Shown here: positions 62,160-64,000 of the stretch, in pieces
Numbering within the stretch: the first letter of the stretch is position 1
How the letters are laid out: the number at the start of each line of letters is the position of its first letter
NCBI GenBank assembly: GCA_947644645.1
Contig: CANSAF010000005.1
Span: forward strand, 1 to 64,000
Origin: an uncultured Sporosarcina sp.
GTDB taxonomy: Bacteria; Bacillota; Bacilli; Bacillales_A; Planococcaceae
DNA length: 64,000 bases
Direction of reading: 5' to 3'
The notes under the pieces: model-generated
Database searches by the model: none
Told to the model about the DNA's origin: nothing
The model's input: only the letters and a program-made list of their open reading frames with translations
Made by a program: the position numbers and the translations under genes

Positions 62160-62990
62160 ATGAATACGAAAAAAAATAGCATTGGAAAAGTGATTGTCAA
62201 TATTCTTCTCATTTTAGGAATTGGGGCTGTTTCGTTTCCTTTTGTTTGGATGATTTTATCGTCTGTTAAAAGTACGGCAGACTTTTATACATTTTCATTT
62301 TGGCCGCAATCACTCGACTTTTCGGGCTATCGTTATGTTTTTGAAAAGACCGATTTTACACGTTGGTATTTAAATAGTTTTATCGTTGCAATTGTTGTAA
62401 CGGTAAGTAATATTATTTTTTGTTCTTTAATCGGTTATACATTGGCAAAATATCGCTTTACAGGTGCCAAACTGATCTTTTTAATTATCTTAAGTACGAT
62501 GATGATTCCGACTGAAATGTTAATTATTCCATGGTATGTATTCAGTAGTGATTTTGGATGGGTCGATTCATATTGGGGATTGATTTTCCCGGGACTAATG
62601 GAAGCATTTGGGATCTTTTTAATGAGACAGTTTATGGCTTCGGTTCCTGAAGATATTTTGGATGCAGCGAGAATTGACGGAATGGGCGAATTTAAAATTT
62701 GGCTGAGAATTGCGATGCCACAAGTGAAACCAGCGATTTCCGCACTTGCAATCATTACATTTTTAGGAAATTGGAATGCTTATTTATGGCCAGTCATTGT
62801 TACAAATACTGCGCAGATGAGAACTTTGCCTGTTGGGATTGCGATGTACGGAACATCAGATGCAGGCGGGATTCAGTGGAATACGATTATGGCGATGAGT
62901 TCATTAACGGTTATTCCGATGATTATTGTTTTCTTAATTTTCCAAAGACAAATTGTTGAAGGCATTGCGCTTAGCGGAACGAAAGGCTAG
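62160..62990 (+). CDS. Sugar ABC transporter permease (MalG/UgpE type)
   Basis: 276 aa, six hydrophobic segments and the coupling loop DAARIDGMGEFKIWLRIAMPQVKP. ATG 62160 follows AGGAGGG; the frame from GTG 62145 overlaps the previous gene within the ribosome site. Confidence 0.92.
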   Translation: MNTKKNSIGKVIVNILLILGIGAVSFPFVWMILSSVKSTADFYTFSFWPQSLDFSGYRYVFEKTDFTRWYLNSFIVAIVVTVSNIIFCSLIGYTLAKYRFTGAKLIFLIILSTMMIPTEMLIIPWYVFSSDFGWVDSYWGLIFPGLMEAFGIFLMRQFMASVPEDILDAARIDGMGEFKIWLRIAMPQVKPAISALAIITFLGNWNAYLWPVIVTNTAQMRTLPVGIAMYGTSDAGGIQWNTIMAMSSLTVIPMIIVFLIFQRQIVEGIALSGTKG

Positions 62991-63003
62991 AAAGGAGATT
63001 GAG

Positions 63004-64000
63004 ATGGATCTGAAAAAGGATTTTATTAAAAAAGATGGCGCTTCATTTCCGGGAAATGTGTATGTAGAAACTTTGTTAAAGCCCGTTTTTAACGATCAAA
63101 GAGATTTTTTATTTGACGCGATGTTTGCATTGCATCGCGCGCATGTTGTGATGCTGAAGGAGCAAAATTTATTACCGAAAGAAGAAGCGCGTGAAATTTT
63201 GAAAGGGTTATCGCAATTAATTCAAATAGATCGAACGAATCTTGAATATAATCCGCAGTATGAAGATTTGTTTTTTATGATTGAATCTCAATTGAGTGAT
63301 GCCATTGGTGGAGATTTAGCAGGAAAAGTGCATCTCGCAAGAAGTCGAAATGATATGGGAGAAGGAATGTATCGTTATGTGCTACGCGAAAAAATTCTTT
63401 CTCTACTGGGAGATGTGGAAACATTAAGTGAGGCGTTACTTGCGCAATCTACATTACATATCCAATCGATTATGCCGGCACATACGCATACACAACCTGC
63501 ACAACCGACGACATTTGGTCATTATTTATTGGCAATTTATGATAATTTGAGACGAGACCGGAAACGCTTAATTGAAGCTTATCATACAGTGAATGTTTCT
63601 CCATTAGGGGCGGCTGCGATTACAACGACGGGTTTTAATATTAGTCGAGAAAGACTCGCGGAATTGCTTGGATTTGAAGAAGTCCTTGAGAATTCTTATG
63701 ATGCCATTGGGACGGGCGATTATTTAATTGAAGCAGCACAATCTGTCATTAGTTTAATGATCAATACGGGGCGCTGGGTACAAGAATTTTTACGATTCAC
63801 TTCACATGAAGTCGGGCTTGTTAAAGTGGCGGATGCTTATGTGCAAACATCGAGTATTATGCCACAAAAAAGAAACCCAGTCTCAATTGAGCATTCGCGT
63901 TCATTGGCAAGCAATGCAGTCGGAAAAGCACAAACGGTCATTCAAATGTTGCATAATACGCCTTACGGAGATATTAATGATTCGGAAGATGATTTACAAC
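63004..64000 (+). CDS. Argininosuccinate-lyase-like enzyme (3' end beyond window)
   Basis: Starts at ATG 63004, 13 bases after the permease gene with AAAGGAGATTG as ribosome site, and is open to the window end (332 codons). Fumarase/aspartase superfamily: KVHLARSRNDM, MPAHTHTQPAQPTT, and the signature loop SSIMPQKRNP with its catalytic Ser. ArgH removes fumarate from argininosuccinate, but this gene stands in a sugar-transport operon with no arginine genes and opens with residues unlike typical ArgH (FPGNVYVETLLKPVF). It may be a lyase for an N-substituted aspartate or similar compound imported by the transporter. Confidence 0.85.
   Translation, partial: MDLKKDFIKKDGASFPGNVYVETLLKPVFNDQRDFLFDAMFALHRAHVVMLKEQNLLPKEEAREILKGLSQLIQIDRTNLEYNPQYEDLFFMIESQLSDAIGGDLAGKVHLARSRNDMGEGMYRYVLREKILSLLGDVETLSEALLAQSTLHIQSIMPAHTHTQPAQPTTFGHYLLAIYDNLRRDRKRLIEAYHTVNVSPLGAAAITTTGFNISRERLAELLGFEEVLENSYDAIGTGDYLIEAAQSVISLMINTGRWVQEFLRFTSHEVGLVKVADAYVQTSSIMPQKRNPVSIEHSRSLASNAVGKAQTVIQMLHNTPYGDINDSEDDLQ

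Overview
The window is low-GC, ATG/GTG/TTG-started, strongly Shine-Dalgarno-led DNA from a Gram-positive of the order Bacillales. A Spo0E-like phosphatase fragment-sized gene, coproporphyrin-branch haem genes (hemQ, cpfC), NEAT-domain surface proteins with sortase B, and two padR-chrA cassettes suggest a spore-former of the Lysinibacillus/Solibacillus (Planococcaceae) kind; that placement is inferred from gene content, not measured. I see no tRNA, rRNA, CRISPR array or intact insertion sequence.

Layout. 0.2-4.8 kb: a four-gene type II CBASS anti-phage operon (CD-NTase, Cap2 E1-E2, Cap3 JAMM peptidase, Cap5 HNH-SAVED effector), followed by decayed DNA. 5-12.7 kb: accessory lipoproteins and their broken relatives, a polar amino-acid ABC transporter, TspO, a YbgA/DUF1722-like protein, a pyrimidine-dimer-glycosylase-like protein and a cupin. 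13-14.6 kb: a dead padR next to an intact chromate transporter. 14.6-24.7 kb: one long leftward operon that couples an Opp-type peptide importer to a metallocarboxypeptidase, a TetR regulator and an S15/CocE-type hydrolase. 24.8-28 kb: Spo0E-like protein, frameshifted pirin, a tandem HxlR regulator, AIM24, and a small convergent locus with the layout of a type I toxin-antitoxin. 28-33 kb: haem synthesis (hemQ, cpfC) flanking a haem/iron ABC importer. 33-37.3 kb: methyltransferase, MFS exporter, HTH protein, RraA-like protein. 37.3-44.5 kb: TetR regulator plus an isd-like haem acquisition locus (two NEAT wall proteins, IsdE, IsdF, ATPase, sortase B). 44.5-51.5 kb: RluF-type pseudouridine synthase, NCS1 permease with a cysteine hydrolase, an EVE-HNH nuclease, a quinone oxidoreductase, and a second, fully decayed padR-chrA cassette. 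51.7-56.7 kb: an HcxA-like dehydrogenase, MetQ-MetN-MetI and a lactate-2-monooxygenase-like flavoenzyme in one operon. 56.8-64 kb: an acyl-CoA ligase, then a ROK regulator, a CUT1 sugar ABC transporter and an argininosuccinate-lyase-like gene cut by the window end.

The most noteworthy signals are (1) the candidate type I toxin-antitoxin-like locus at 27.6-27.9 kb, with a degenerate second copy at 6.8-7.0 kb welded to a lipoprotein-gene remnant; (2) matching palindromes in front of both haem loci, one of them filling the promoter spacer of the isd-like operon, which suggests a shared TetR regulon; (3) an alpha-hydroxy-acid/methionine operon that could feed on hydroxy analogues of methionine; (4) the peptide import-and-digest operon with a strong promoter-operator; and (5) NEAT repeats that have lost or changed the usual haem-ligand tyrosines.
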